From Ancylomarina salipaludis (GTDB taxonomy: Bacteria; Bacteroidota; Bacteroidia; Bacteroidales; Marinifilaceae): a stretch of 64,000 nucleotides of DNA. The stretch spans positions 124,001-188,000 of the forward strand of contig NZ_SAXA01000008.1 of assembly GCF_004122035.1 (NCBI RefSeq). The letters are read 5' to 3'. The notes below the pieces were generated by a model that worked only from the letters and a program-made list of their open reading frames with translations, was not told where the DNA came from and made no database searches. The position numbers and the translations under genes are program-made. Below are positions 34,659-44,207 of this stretch, in pieces. Every line of letters begins with the position of its first letter. The stretch's first letter is position 1.

Positions 34659-37600
34659 TTAGAATTTAACATCAACGCTGAATCCAAAACTTGTGGTTTG
34701 AGGCAATGAAAAACGCTCAAATCCCCCAGCCATATTATTATTTCCCTGAGAAGATTCCGGGTCGAAGTTATCCAACTCAGTCCAGAGCAAGATATTCCGG
34801 ACAAATCCTGTTAATGTTACATCAACTTTAGGAATAATAGTTTTAGGGAAGTTGTATTTCAATGATAGTTCTCTGAGCTTGATAAAAGAATTCCCATGGA
34901 TGTAGTATTCATCAATATTTGTCAAAACGTCAGAAAAAAGAACTTGAGTTGCATTAGGATCACCTGGGCCACCTCGGGCAATATCATTTTTAGATCCATC
35001 GGCTTTATAGCCATCAAAAATAAAAGTAGATTCACGATCTTCTGTTCTCTTGGACATTCCATACAAGTCTAACAAACCATTAGAACCTGAATACATTTGT
35101 CCTCCTTCTTTCCATTCAAAAGTTGCCCCTAATGACCAATTTTTGTAAATGAAATTAGTTGAAGCCCCCACAATAAAATCAGGAGATATAGATCCAATTA
35201 CACCAGGTTCGCCTGACATCGGCATTCCATAATCTGAGGCATTGGGATCTTCATTAACTAAAATCTGTCCTAACTCATTCTTTTTATACTGAGATCCATA
35301 AATTACAGGATAAGTATCACCAATACCTGCTCTAACTTGTGGTGTTGTAAAACCTCCTAAAAAGATACTCTCAACACCAGGAGCTAATTTATCAACCACA
35401 TTATCGATCTTCGAATAATTAATATTAATATCCCAGGTAAAATCAGAGGTCACAATTGGAGTTAGGTACAAAACAACCTCGTGTCCGTTTGTATGAACCT
35501 CACCACCATTAGCAGTCAGGCTATTAGCACCGGTTGAGCCGGCCAAAGGAATATCAAAAATCTGATCTTTAACATTCTGCCTTGAGTAAGTATAATCAAC
35601 TCCAAAACGATTATTTACAAATTTAAGATTGACTCCCACTTCATAAGATTTAGTATTTTGAGGCTTTAGGTTTGGATCATACAGACCATTATTAGGTATA
35701 TAGGAATTAACACCATCTAATGGATAAGTGATTGGTTCGTCTGTCCAAAATCCACCACCATAATTTGGTTTTGTATAGTAATTCTCTAAAAAAGTTCCTG
35801 CTTGACCAACCTCTGCATAAGATCCTCTGATTTTAGCAAAAGTTATCCAATTTAAGCTCTTAATAGATTCAAGTTCTGAAGCTACAAATCCAAGTGATAC
35901 AGATGGGTAAAAGAATGAACGATTATTTCTTGGCATAGAAGAAGCCACATCATTTCTTCCTGTCATATTGAGGAATATCATATTTTTCCATGATAAAGAT
36001 AAACTTCCAAATAAACCGAAAGTTCGATCCTTGTTTTGAGCTTCAGATGCAGTCACTGTATTAGCATTATTAATATGATTCCATCCACCAAAATTAAACT
36101 CCTGACCAAATTGTTCATAAGTCTTTGTTTCGTTATGATTCAACTCATTACCTAATATTGCAGTAAACTGAAGATCCTCATTAATTTTCCAATCAAAACT
36201 AGCAGTTACAAGTGAGTTATAAGTTTGATCGGTTACTCCGTAATTTTCTATAGAACCTGACTTCCCCTTACTTCCAAAACCAAAGATATCCTGGTAATGT
36301 GTTGTATAGGTATCAATACCTAATTGATATTTAATTCTCAAATCTAAGTCAGCACTTAATGCTTTTTCAAAGGTTACATAGGCATTACCAAAAAAACGAT
36401 CTGTTTTCTCATTAAAAGTATTGTTATGTGCTAACCAGTATGGGTTATCAAAAGTTAATGAGCGATAGTAAATCTGGCTATAAGGATCACCAACTACATG
36501 ATAAGGATATCCTTTAAGATTATAACTACTAGGCGCTGACAATACCCCCGCCAATGATGCATCATTGGCACCTGATAACTTATCCACCTCTGTTTTGGCA
36601 TAATTTGCTGAAAATCCTACCGTAAAGTTTTCATTAAGCTTACTTTCTGCAGCTGCTTTGGCATTCCAACGTTCCATTCCTGTACTCAAAGCAATACCCT
36701 CCTGATCTGTATATCCAATACCAATAGAGAAATTACCTTTTTCTGTGGCTTGGCTGACATTAATTCCGGTAGTAGAAGTATAACCTGTCTCGTAATAATC
36801 ATCCCAATTGTTAAAAACCTTAGGAGTTACCCATGGATCCAAACCACCATCCTCTAATTGAGGAACTTTATACATGCCTTCATGTCCATTTCCATTCCCA
36901 CCATAAGTCGGATCATTTGGAAGTTCTGTAATTTTAGCTCCCCACGACAGTGAGGTTGTTGGTCCATAAACACCAGCATTACCTTGTGACCAAACTTTTT
37001 GATAATCGGGTGTTCTTGATACAATATCAAAACTTGTCGTTTGATTTAATGAAATAACAGGTTTCCCTTTTTTACCACCTTTACCACTTTTAGTTGTTAT
37101 AATTACAACTCCATTAGAAGCTCGAAGTCCGTATAAGGCAGCAGCAGCTTGCCCTTTAAGTACATTGATGCTTTCAATATCATTAGGGTTCAGATCCAAT
37201 GCTCTATTGGAAATATCAGCACCTGTAACACTGTTTCCAGTACTAAAAGCTGCAGTACTTGCAATAGGCATTCCATCCACCACATACAATGGCGTATTAT
37301 TACCCGTAAATGAACGTGACCCACGAATTACAATTTGTGAAGAAGCACCAGGCATACCACTGGATAATTTAATATCAATACCTGAAACCTTTCCCTGAAG
37401 TGCTTTAGCTAAATCCGGGGTCCCTGTTTTAGTTAACTCATCAGATTTAACCTCCTGTACAGAATATCCCAGAGCTTTTTTAGATCTTTTAATACCTAGA
37501 GCAGTTACAATAACTTCATCTACTCCAATAGATTCTGTTACCATAACAACATTAATAACAGTTTTGTTTCCAATGGGGATTTCTTGGGAAACCATTCCTA

Positions 37601-37823
37601 CAAAACTAAATAGCAAAACATCTGATGCCTTTGCTTCCAGAATATACTTTCCATCAATATCGGTACTAGCACCTACTGTTGTTCCTTTAATAACAACAGA
37701 CACTCCAGGCATTCCCATGCCATCATCAGCACTTGTAACCGTACCAGTAATTTGCTTTGTTTGTGCATTAACAATTAGAGATGTTAACATGAAAACACAA
37801 ACAATTAAGGTAAGTTTTTTCAT
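34659..37823 (-). CDS. SusC/RagA TonB-linked outer membrane transporter
   Basis: This 1,054-residue transporter has a signal peptide (MKKLTLIVCVFMLTSLIVNA), a carboxypeptidase-regulatory-like domain (about 24-105, VTSADDGMGMPGVSVVIKGT), a TonB box region (DEVIVTALGIKRSKKALGYS), a plug (VLKGQAAAALYGLRASNGVV), and a 22-strand barrel ending in the aromatic terminus FGFSVDVKF. It lacks an STN domain, unlike the receptor at the left edge, so it is not expected to signal to a FecR protein. It heads the SusC-SusD-lipoprotein operon and is preceded by about 600 bases of gene-free AT-rich DNA. Confidence 0.95.
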   Translation of the reverse strand: MKKLTLIVCVFMLTSLIVNAQTKQITGTVTSADDGMGMPGVSVVIKGTTVGASTDIDGKYILEAKASDVLLFSFVGMVSQEIPIGNKTVINVVMVTESIGVDEVIVTALGIKRSKKALGYSVQEVKSDELTKTGTPDLAKALQGKVSGIDIKLSSGMPGASSQIVIRGSRSFTGNNTPLYVVDGMPIASTAAFSTGNSVTGADISNRALDLNPNDIESINVLKGQAAAALYGLRASNGVVIITTKSGKGGKKGKPVISLNQTTSFDIVSRTPDYQKVWSQGNAGVYGPTTSLSWGAKITELPNDPTYGGNGNGHEGMYKVPQLEDGGLDPWVTPKVFNNWDDYYETGYTSTTGINVSQATEKGNFSIGIGYTDQEGIALSTGMERWNAKAAAESKLNENFTVGFSANYAKTEVDKLSGANDASLAGVLSAPSSYNLKGYPYHVVGDPYSQIYYRSLTFDNPYWLAHNNTFNEKTDRFFGNAYVTFEKALSADLDLRIKYQLGIDTYTTHYQDIFGFGSKGKSGSIENYGVTDQTYNSLVTASFDWKINEDLQFTAILGNELNHNETKTYEQFGQEFNFGGWNHINNANTVTASEAQNKDRTFGLFGSLSLSWKNMIFLNMTGRNDVASSMPRNNRSFFYPSVSLGFVASELESIKSLNWITFAKIRGSYAEVGQAGTFLENYYTKPNYGGGFWTDEPITYPLDGVNSYIPNNGLYDPNLKPQNTKSYEVGVNLKFVNNRFGVDYTYSRQNVKDQIFDIPLAGSTGANSLTANGGEVHTNGHEVVLYLTPIVTSDFTWDININYSKIDNVVDKLAPGVESIFLGGFTTPQVRAGIGDTYPVIYGSQYKKNELGQILVNEDPNASDYGMPMSGEPGVIGSISPDFIVGASTNFIYKNWSLGATFEWKEGGQMYSGSNGLLDLYGMSKRTEDRESTFIFDGYKADGSKNDIARGGPGDPNATQVLFSDVLTNIDEYYIHGNSFIKLRELSLKYNFPKTIIPKVDVTLTGFVRNILLWTELDNFDPESSQGNNNMAGGFERFSLPQTTSFGFSVDVKF

Positions 37824-38424
37824 AGATTAAATTTTTAGTTAATTAAAAACTTGTGGTCAACAAAGAGATAATTTAACTAATAAATTCATCTTTTAAAAAT
37901 ATTTAACACTTAACAAAATGCTGATAATCTGGATATTACACACCCAAAAACCGTATTATTGACAATCAATAATGAATTATGAAATATTTAAAAAATAACA
38001 TAATTTAACTTTACAGAGAAACAATCACAAACAGAACTAAAGATGCATATATCTCTAATTCATGTATAAAACCCTAACTATATGGATATTTCATTCCAAG
38101 CTATTAATCAGATAGATATGAACATATTGATTTCAATATAAAAAATAAATAAAATTCAATTATGCTTACCTAATAAACCCGAAAAAATTCAAAAATATTT
38201 ATTCCATTCTCTGATAAAAAAATGAAAAATCAATCAAAAAACAGATTAAAAAACATTGATTTCTATATTTAGCAGGATCTAATACACGCTCGAATCATGA
38301 GCTAACAACTACCAAATCAAACATATACTCACCACATCTTAAGTGAATATTTGATAATAATTACATTAAAATAATTTAAAGTCAGATAAGCTATATGCTT
38401 AAAAAGAAAGACTAAACTTGATAT
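37824..38424. other. Gene-free AT-rich region upstream of SusC
   Basis: About 600 bases without any credible frame on either strand. TATGTTTG on the minus strand (38318-38325) matches a -7 consensus but has no -33 partner and lies 500 bases from SusC. I see no repeat or strong hairpin. It probably holds the SusCD promoter and regulator sites that I cannot define. Confidence 0.5.
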
Positions 38425-38460
38425 CAAAAAAACAGGATATTCATCATTGAACATCCTGTT
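38425..38460 (-). terminator. Ferredoxin gene terminator
   Basis: AACAGGAT and ATCCTGTT form an 8-bp stem; TTTTTTT follows on the minus strand. It lies 23 bases past the ferredoxin stop. Confidence 0.78.
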
Positions 38461-38482
38461 TCTTTATTTTATAAAATAGGTT

Positions 38483-38650
38483 TTAGATTTCAGAGATTGC
38501 ATCAACGGGACACACCTCGGCGCAAGCTGCACAATCAATACAATCATCTGCATTGACTAAAAATATATCTCCTGCTGAAATCGCATCAACGGGACATTCA
38601 TTCATACAGGAACCACAAGCAATACATTCATCCGAAATAAAATAAGTCAT
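38483..38650 (-). CDS. 2[4Fe-4S] ferredoxin, 55 residues
   Basis: This short gene, found by translating the minus strand from the ATG at 38648-38650 to TAA at 38483-38485, encodes a clostridial-type ferredoxin with two [4Fe-4S] clusters. The cluster motifs are CIACGSCMNECP (residues 9-20) and CIDCAACAEVCP (37-48), each CX2CX2CX3CP, and the halves are clear internal repeats (CPVDAIS twice). It serves as a low-potential electron carrier in the cytosol. It is monocistronic, with TACTTTTG at 38723-38730 on the minus strand as a possible -7 element and a terminator downstream. Confidence 0.95.
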   Translation of the reverse strand: MTYFISDECIACGSCMNECPVDAISAGDIFLVNADDCIDCAACAEVCPVDAISEI

Positions 38651-38832
38651 AGTAAAAACTTTTTAATTAAACGTATAACGATAATTATACTCAATTTAAG
38701 ACATGATTTATTCAATGTCAAGCAAAAGTATTTAAACTTATTTAGATTTTTTATAAATTAAATTATTTCTCTTATATAAACAGACAGTATTGCTACAATA
38801 CTATTCTTACACATCAATTTCTAAACAAATAA

Positions 38833-38857
38833 TGCCGCTAAATAATGAATAGCGGCA
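38833..38857 (-). terminator. Hairpin after the NlpC/P60 gene
   Basis: TGCCGCTA pairs perfectly with TAGCGGCA around nine bases, 27 bases past the stop. The T-tract on the minus strand is poor (ATTATTTG). Confidence 0.55.
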
Positions 38858-38883
38858 CTAATAATTATATCTGAAAATCCAGA

Positions 38884-39684
38884 TCAGGGAATAATCCTCT
38901 TTATTACTCTCAGCTTATGCGAGTATTGTTGAGTATCCACATTAAATATTCCAATATGATCCACATTATCAATTCGCACTTTTCCCGAAGCATGTATGAT
39001 TTTATGCCTATCCCAAATAATACCTACATGCGTTATTTGTCCCTCTTCATTATCAAAAAAAGCCAAATCACCCGGTAAAGCCTCTTCAACAAAGGTTAAA
39101 ACTTCGCCTTCTTTCACTTGCTGACTTGCATCTCGTGGTAAACAAATGCCATTCAACTTATAAACAATCTGACTCAGACCGGAACAGTCTATTCCATAAG
39201 GTGTACGCCCCCCCCATAAATAAGGCGCATTGAAATATTTGAGTGCTGATTCAATAAGAGAATTTCTCAACTCTTCAGGCTTTTTCCCATTTGATGACAC
39301 CACCCCCTGATAATGATAAAGCTTATCAGCTAAAAAGAAGGTCTTTTTCTCTAAATCACAAAAAGGGAAAGAACTCCCCGGAACAATCAATTTATTGGAA
39401 TAATCCGCTTCCTGAAAAACCAGATTGAACGTATCATTAGCAACAACAGGAAAATCCTTATTCAGTTTATTGAAGAGTTCCTCATCAATATTAGTAATCA
39501 TCTTACTATCAACCCAACCTTCATATTGATCAAAAGCCAACCTAATCTTTGACCACTTTTCAGTTGTTTCAGTTATTTCGAAATGTTCACCAAACAGAAT
39601 TTGACTCACCATCTCACTTTTTTCAGTGGGTTCTTTGCGAACGGGAATAATACTTAAATCAGAAATGCCATAAGTCATTTTCAA
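38884..39684 (-). CDS. NlpC/P60 (C40) peptidase with SH3-like N-terminus
   Basis: This 266-residue cysteine peptidase resembles cytosolic gamma-D-glutamyl-L-diamino acid endopeptidases (dipeptidyl-peptidase VI/YkfC type) used in murein peptide recycling. SH3b-like strands occupy about 1-65 and a second such region about 80-130. The catalytic domain has C167 in PYGIDCSGLSQIVYKLNG, H219 in ITHVGIIW and H231 in IIHASGKVRID. No signal peptide is visible, which supports recycling in the cytosol rather than cell-wall hydrolysis. On the minus strand TATATTTG (39740-39747) is a possible -7 promoter element about 55 bases upstream. Confidence 0.9.
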   Translation of the reverse strand: MKMTYGISDLSIIPVRKEPTEKSEMVSQILFGEHFEITETTEKWSKIRLAFDQYEGWVDSKMITNIDEELFNKLNKDFPVVANDTFNLVFQEADYSNKLIVPGSSFPFCDLEKKTFFLADKLYHYQGVVSSNGKKPEELRNSLIESALKYFNAPYLWGGRTPYGIDCSGLSQIVYKLNGICLPRDASQQVKEGEVLTFVEEALPGDLAFFDNEEGQITHVGIIWDRHKIIHASGKVRIDNVDHIGIFNVDTQQYSHKLRVIKRIIP

Positions 39685-39856
39685 TACAAGTTTTAAAAAA
39701 AGATTAATACTAAATACGTTTTGTTGAACGTAATTGTATCAAATATATAAATAAATCAGATCAATCTTCTTCTTTTTTCCCTTAGGCTCAAGATTAAAGT
39801 AAAAAGAAACAATCAGTCCTAACTTTAAAGGATAATGATTACTTTTATCTAAACAT

Positions 39857-39880
39857 TTTAAATCTAAATTTAGATTTAAA
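39857..39880. promoter_or_regulatory. 24-bp perfect palindrome upstream of pgpH
   Basis: TTTAAATCTAAA is followed directly by its exact reverse complement. It lies 21 bases before the start codon. It could be an operator for a dimeric regulator or a leader hairpin. A smaller dyad, AGAT-TCCA-ATCT, follows at once. Confidence 0.6.
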
Positions 39881-39901
39881 CCAGATTCCAATCTATAAAA
39901 T

Positions 39902-42019
39902 ATGAGAAAATATATTCGCTGGATTCGACAGAATATCAAAGCCATATACCGTGTATTATTATTTATTATCACTTTAGGCGTTCTATCTTTAATATATCCT
40001 AATATAGGTAACTTCAGATACGAGTATCAGAAAGGAAAGCCATGGATGCACGAAACATTGATTGCACCATTCGACTTTGCTATCCATAAAACAGAAGCGG
40101 AACTCGCTGCAAACAAAGACAGTCTTTTAGCTAAATACTCACCTTACTATGAATACAAACCTGAAATTCTGCAACAGGTAAGCAGTAAATTCAATGCTGA
40201 TTTCGAAAAGAAATGGAATGCGTACATTCAAACTGATAATTTCAAAAATTTAAACTACAAAAAATCAACTATTTCAATAGAAAAAAAACGTATTCTGCTT
40301 TATTTTCAAGACATCATTTCCGGCATTTATGATATCGGAATTATCGAAGCGTCAACACCTCAACTTCAGATACCAGAGAAAATAAATCGCTCTCTGAATA
40401 ATGTCAGCGAAAAAATTGAAACCAAAAGCTTATATACTCCCAAAATAGCCTATGAGTTTATAAGTCAAAGTCTAAAAAATGATTTCAAAAATCAGAGCTA
40501 TCATGTCTTCTTTCAGGATTTGAATCTGGATACCTATTTAACACCTAATCTCATTTATAATGAGGATATGTCTGAGAAGGTTAAAAATAGTATGCTTAGC
40601 AATATTTCTCTGACCAAGGGTTTAGTTAAAGCGGGAACCCGTATCGCCCTGATTGGTGATATTATAGATGATGACACCTTCAGAATTCTGGAATCACTAA
40701 AACGAGAATATGAAAGTATATTGGGCTCTTCACAGAGCCACTACCTGATTATGGGGGGACAAAGTCTACTCATTTTAGCCTGTTTAATTTTGCTTTTTCT
40801 TTACCTGAGAAACTTTCGAACACAAATACTTGAAGACAATAAAAAACTACTGTTTATTTTGCTTTTAATTGTACTTTTTGTCGGGCTGTCCAGTCTGGCA
40901 ATGAAGTTTCCAATCATCAATATTTATATCATCCCTTTTGTCTTAATTCCGGTCGTTCTTAGAACACTTCTCGATTCAAGATCGGCTCTATTTATTTATA
41001 TTATATCCTTGCTTTTAAATGGATTCTTAGCCCCCAATAGCTTTGAATTTCTTTTCTTACAATTATCAGCAGGAATTATGGCCATCTACTCTTTGCCTCA
41101 ACTTGAACGTAGAGGCCAACTTGTTATCACTGCCATTATTACATTCTTTACTTATAGCATCGTTTATTTTGCTTTCGCAATTACTCAGGAAGGAAGCATT
41201 CAAGAAATTGAATGGAAAAATTTCATATGGTTCGCCATTAATGGCCTATTACTGACATTTTCCTATTCACTTATTTATATTTTCGAGAAACTTTTTGGGT
41301 TTATTTCCGATGTGACTTTAATCGAGCTGGCTAATCAAAACCACCCGGTTTTACGTCAATTGATTCAACATGCACCCGGAACTTTTCAACATTCCCTAAC
41401 GGTAGCAAATTTGGCAGAAGCTGCAATTAATGAAATCGGAGGCAACCCCCTTTTAGTAAGAACCGGAGCTCTTTATCATGATATCGGAAAGATGAAAAAC
41501 CCAGTTTATTTCATCGAAAATCAAATGACTAACAGAAATCCTCATGATAATCTGGAATTTGATAAATCGGCACAAATCATTACTGACCATGTCAAGTACG
41601 GTATTCAAATCGCAAAAAAACATAAATTACCACAGCAAATTATAGATTTTATTCAGACCCATCACGGTGCAGGACGTGTTCAGTATTTCTACACCTCTTT
41701 CAAAAATAAATATCCCGATAAAGAGATTGATGAAGAAAAATTCACTTATCCCGGCCCCGATCCATTTTCAAAGGAAACAGCTGTGCTAATGATGGCTGAC
41801 TCAGTTGAAGCTGCTTCGAGAAGTTTAAAAGAAAAAACACCCGAGAGTATCGAAAATCTGGTTATTAGTCTTATCGACAAACAGATTTCTGAAAATCGTT
41901 TTGAAATGGCAGATATCAGTTTTAAAAATATCCATCAGGTCAAAAACATATTCATCCAGATGCTCATCAATATCTATCACGCCAGGATAGAATATCCCAA
42001 AGAAATAAACCGAGACTAA
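39902..42019 (+). CDS. pgpH: PgpH-type cyclic di-AMP phosphodiesterase (7TMR-HD)
   Basis: This 705-residue membrane protein should hydrolyse c-di-AMP. It has one N-terminal membrane segment (about 15-33), an extracytoplasmic 7TMR-HDED-type domain (about 45-275, KGKPWMHETLIAPFDFAI), a block of about seven membrane segments (about 285-465), and a cytosolic HD domain with H497 (GTFQHSLTVANLAEAA) and H526-D527 (ALYHDIGKM), then DHVKYGIQIAKKH and THHGAGR. The architecture and length match PgpH. It is a single gene with a 24-bp palindrome before the start and its own terminator after it. Confidence 0.94.
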   Translation: MRKYIRWIRQNIKAIYRVLLFIITLGVLSLIYPNIGNFRYEYQKGKPWMHETLIAPFDFAIHKTEAELAANKDSLLAKYSPYYEYKPEILQQVSSKFNADFEKKWNAYIQTDNFKNLNYKKSTISIEKKRILLYFQDIISGIYDIGIIEASTPQLQIPEKINRSLNNVSEKIETKSLYTPKIAYEFISQSLKNDFKNQSYHVFFQDLNLDTYLTPNLIYNEDMSEKVKNSMLSNISLTKGLVKAGTRIALIGDIIDDDTFRILESLKREYESILGSSQSHYLIMGGQSLLILACLILLFLYLRNFRTQILEDNKKLLFILLLIVLFVGLSSLAMKFPIINIYIIPFVLIPVVLRTLLDSRSALFIYIISLLLNGFLAPNSFEFLFLQLSAGIMAIYSLPQLERRGQLVITAIITFFTYSIVYFAFAITQEGSIQEIEWKNFIWFAINGLLLTFSYSLIYIFEKLFGFISDVTLIELANQNHPVLRQLIQHAPGTFQHSLTVANLAEAAINEIGGNPLLVRTGALYHDIGKMKNPVYFIENQMTNRNPHDNLEFDKSAQIITDHVKYGIQIAKKHKLPQQIIDFIQTHHGAGRVQYFYTSFKNKYPDKEIDEEKFTYPGPDPFSKETAVLMMADSVEAASRSLKEKTPESIENLVISLIDKQISENRFEMADISFKNIHQVKNIFIQMLINIYHARIEYPKEINRD

Positions 42020-42026
42020 AACAAAA

Positions 42027-42060
42027 ACTTGACTGAAAACAAACAGTCAAGTTTTTTTTT
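42027..42060 (+). terminator. pgpH terminator
   Basis: ACTTGACTG pairs perfectly with CAGTCAAGT around AAAACAAA, followed by nine Ts. Confidence 0.9.
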
Positions 42061-42258
42061 GATCCATAATAGGAAACTAATATTTTTAATATGTATCCTT
42101 TTCATTAAGCTGTTGCTTAAAAATGAACTCAAAAAAATTTCTTGTAATTAATAGAAACAATCCTTAACTTAGAAATTAAACAATTCATTATTATTTGTTT
42201 GCACAGAATAATTACTAACAGAAATCGAATAATTTTCTAACGCCAAACTCTCTCTATT

Positions 42259-43908
42259 ATGAAACGTTATAACCTTTATTGCCTAAGTATCTTCATGCTT
42301 CTTTTATCTATCAGTGCCTGTCAATCCCCAAAAAAAGAAGTAAAAACCACAAAAGACACTGTCATGCAACGTAAGTTGGCTAATTATGCTAAGGTTAAGC
42401 TGAATGCCGATTTAAGTAGCTTATCTGAAGGGCATGTCAAACTTCTCTCTCACCTATTACAAGCGGCAGATGCCATTGATGAAATATACTGGCAACAAGC
42501 TTATGGAGATAAAAATACACTTCTAAATAAAATTGGTGACGATCCGGATATGAAAGCCTATGCCATGATTAACTACGGTCCCTGGGATAGGTTAGATGGT
42601 AATGCTCCTTTTACAGATGATTTCCCTCCTCGCCCACTTGGTGCCGGCTTTTTCCCAAGCGATATGAACCAAAATGATTTCTTTGCAATTCCGGGAAATA
42701 AAAAGTTTGAGCCATTAACAATCATAAAAAAAGATGCTAAGGGAAGTCTTAAAGTTATCCCTTATTATGAAGCCTATAAAAATCAAATAAACAAAGCTGT
42801 TGATCATATACGTAAAGGTGCAGAGTTTTGTGACTGCCCGGATTTTAAAAAATACTTATTACAACGTGCCGATGATTTATTAACCGATAATTTTGAAAAA
42901 AGTGATGCACTTTGGTTGAACTTAAAAGACAATAAAATTGACTTTATTGCTGGTCCTATCGAAAATATTGAAGACCATTTGATATGGACAAAATACTCAT
43001 ATGGAGCCTTTATTCTACTAAGGAATTTGAAATGGACAGATGAGGTTAAGAAATTCTCTTTACTTCTTCCTTACCTACAAAAGAACTTACCTGTTGATGA
43101 TAAATACAAATCAGAAACCCCGGTAGAAAATTCCGATATTGTGATTTACGATGTCCTGTATAACTCAGGTTATTGTAATGCAGGTAATAAGTTAATTGGG
43201 TTAAATCTTCCAATTGGAACTGAACGCGTCGTTGCCCATTCCAGAAAAGTTCACTTCAAAAATGTAATGGAAGCCAAATTCCAAAAAATACTGCAACCCA
43301 TTACCAATCTTGTTATCGATGAAAAACAAAGAAAACATGTGAAGTTTAATTCTTTCTTCCAGAATACAGTTTTTTATGAAATCAGTAATAGTCTTGGTAT
43401 TTCGCAAACAATAAATAATAAGGGAAGCGTTAAAGACGCACTAAAAGAACATTATGCAATTATTCGCGAACTTAAAAACGATGTTCTGAGAATGTTTTTC
43501 ATTACCAAATTACATGAAATGAATGAGCTTAAAGATGTTGATCTTGTGGATAATTACGTGACTCATATGGCCGATGTTTTCCGCTCAGTCAGATTCGGTG
43601 TAACCGATGCACAAGGAGTTGCCAATATGATTCGTTTCAATTATTTTAAAGAGCAAGAGGCTTTTAAATACGACTCTAAAACCGGTACATATAAAATTAA
43701 CGATTATAAAATGAAGAAAGCCATCGAATCTCTTTCGAAACTCGTTTTGGCAATTCAGGGAGACGGTGATTATGAAAAAGCTGCTGAACTAATTCAGGAT
43801 AAAGGTTATATTCATAACGAACTTCTAAATGACTTATATCGCATTCAAAGAGCACGAATTCCTAAGGACGTTGTTTACGATCAGGGAGATCAACTCGCAA
43901 TGGAATAA
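42259..43908 (+). CDS. M49-like lipoprotein with degenerate zinc site (probable pseudo-peptidase)
   Basis: This 549-residue lipoprotein (lipobox SISAC, cysteine 21) resembles the dipeptidyl-peptidase III/M49-like zinc hydrolases of Bacteroidota. Supporting stretches are INYGPWDRLDGNAPF, PPRPLGAGFFPSDM and the region VVAHSRKVHFKNVMEAKFQK. Where active relatives have the zinc motif HExxH followed by GLG, this protein reads VFYEISNSLGI: Y373 replaces the first histidine and N377 the second, with E374 kept. The distal motif EExKAD is RELKND (403-408). Loss of both histidines makes metal-dependent catalysis unlikely; a binding or regulatory role is inferred. The frame is intact and long, so it is not a decayed pseudogene. 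It stands alone between terminators. Confidence 0.78.
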   Translation: MKRYNLYCLSIFMLLLSISACQSPKKEVKTTKDTVMQRKLANYAKVKLNADLSSLSEGHVKLLSHLLQAADAIDEIYWQQAYGDKNTLLNKIGDDPDMKAYAMINYGPWDRLDGNAPFTDDFPPRPLGAGFFPSDMNQNDFFAIPGNKKFEPLTIIKKDAKGSLKVIPYYEAYKNQINKAVDHIRKGAEFCDCPDFKKYLLQRADDLLTDNFEKSDALWLNLKDNKIDFIAGPIENIEDHLIWTKYSYGAFILLRNLKWTDEVKKFSLLLPYLQKNLPVDDKYKSETPVENSDIVIYDVLYNSGYCNAGNKLIGLNLPIGTERVVAHSRKVHFKNVMEAKFQKILQPITNLVIDEKQRKHVKFNSFFQNTVFYEISNSLGISQTINNKGSVKDALKEHYAIIRELKNDVLRMFFITKLHEMNELKDVDLVDNYVTHMADVFRSVRFGVTDAQGVANMIRFNYFKEQEAFKYDSKTGTYKINDYKMKKAIESLSKLVLAIQGDGDYEKAAELIQDKGYIHNELLNDLYRIQRARIPKDVVYDQGDQLAME

Positions 43909-43925
43909 AAACAAATTGTCCTAAT

Positions 43926-43966
43926 AAAAGTAAAAAGCTTGTCGTGTTCGACAAGCTTTTACTTTT
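43926..43966. terminator. Bidirectional terminator
   Basis: AAAAGC TTGTCG and CGACAAGCTTTT form a long near-perfect stem around TGTT with flanking AAAAGTA/TACTTTT. It follows the M49-like gene. The remaining 240 bases to 44207 hold nothing recognisable. Confidence 0.85.
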
Positions 43967-44207
43967 GGATATTTTGTATTATTCATAACCCCACCCATTG
44001 AGGATGTTTACACCTATACAAAAAAGATATCACCAATAGTTTGAAGAATGATCAGGAAGATTTATCCAAATTTTCAAAAGACGAATATTCTTTTTCCAAC
44101 ATCAGAAAGTTCTTATCGAAAATATTTTTGACATAGCCCGCCTATTCCTATCATCAGGAAGAGATTTTATCCTGAGTTTATCTTTCAAAATTAAATCAGC
44201 CATTAAA

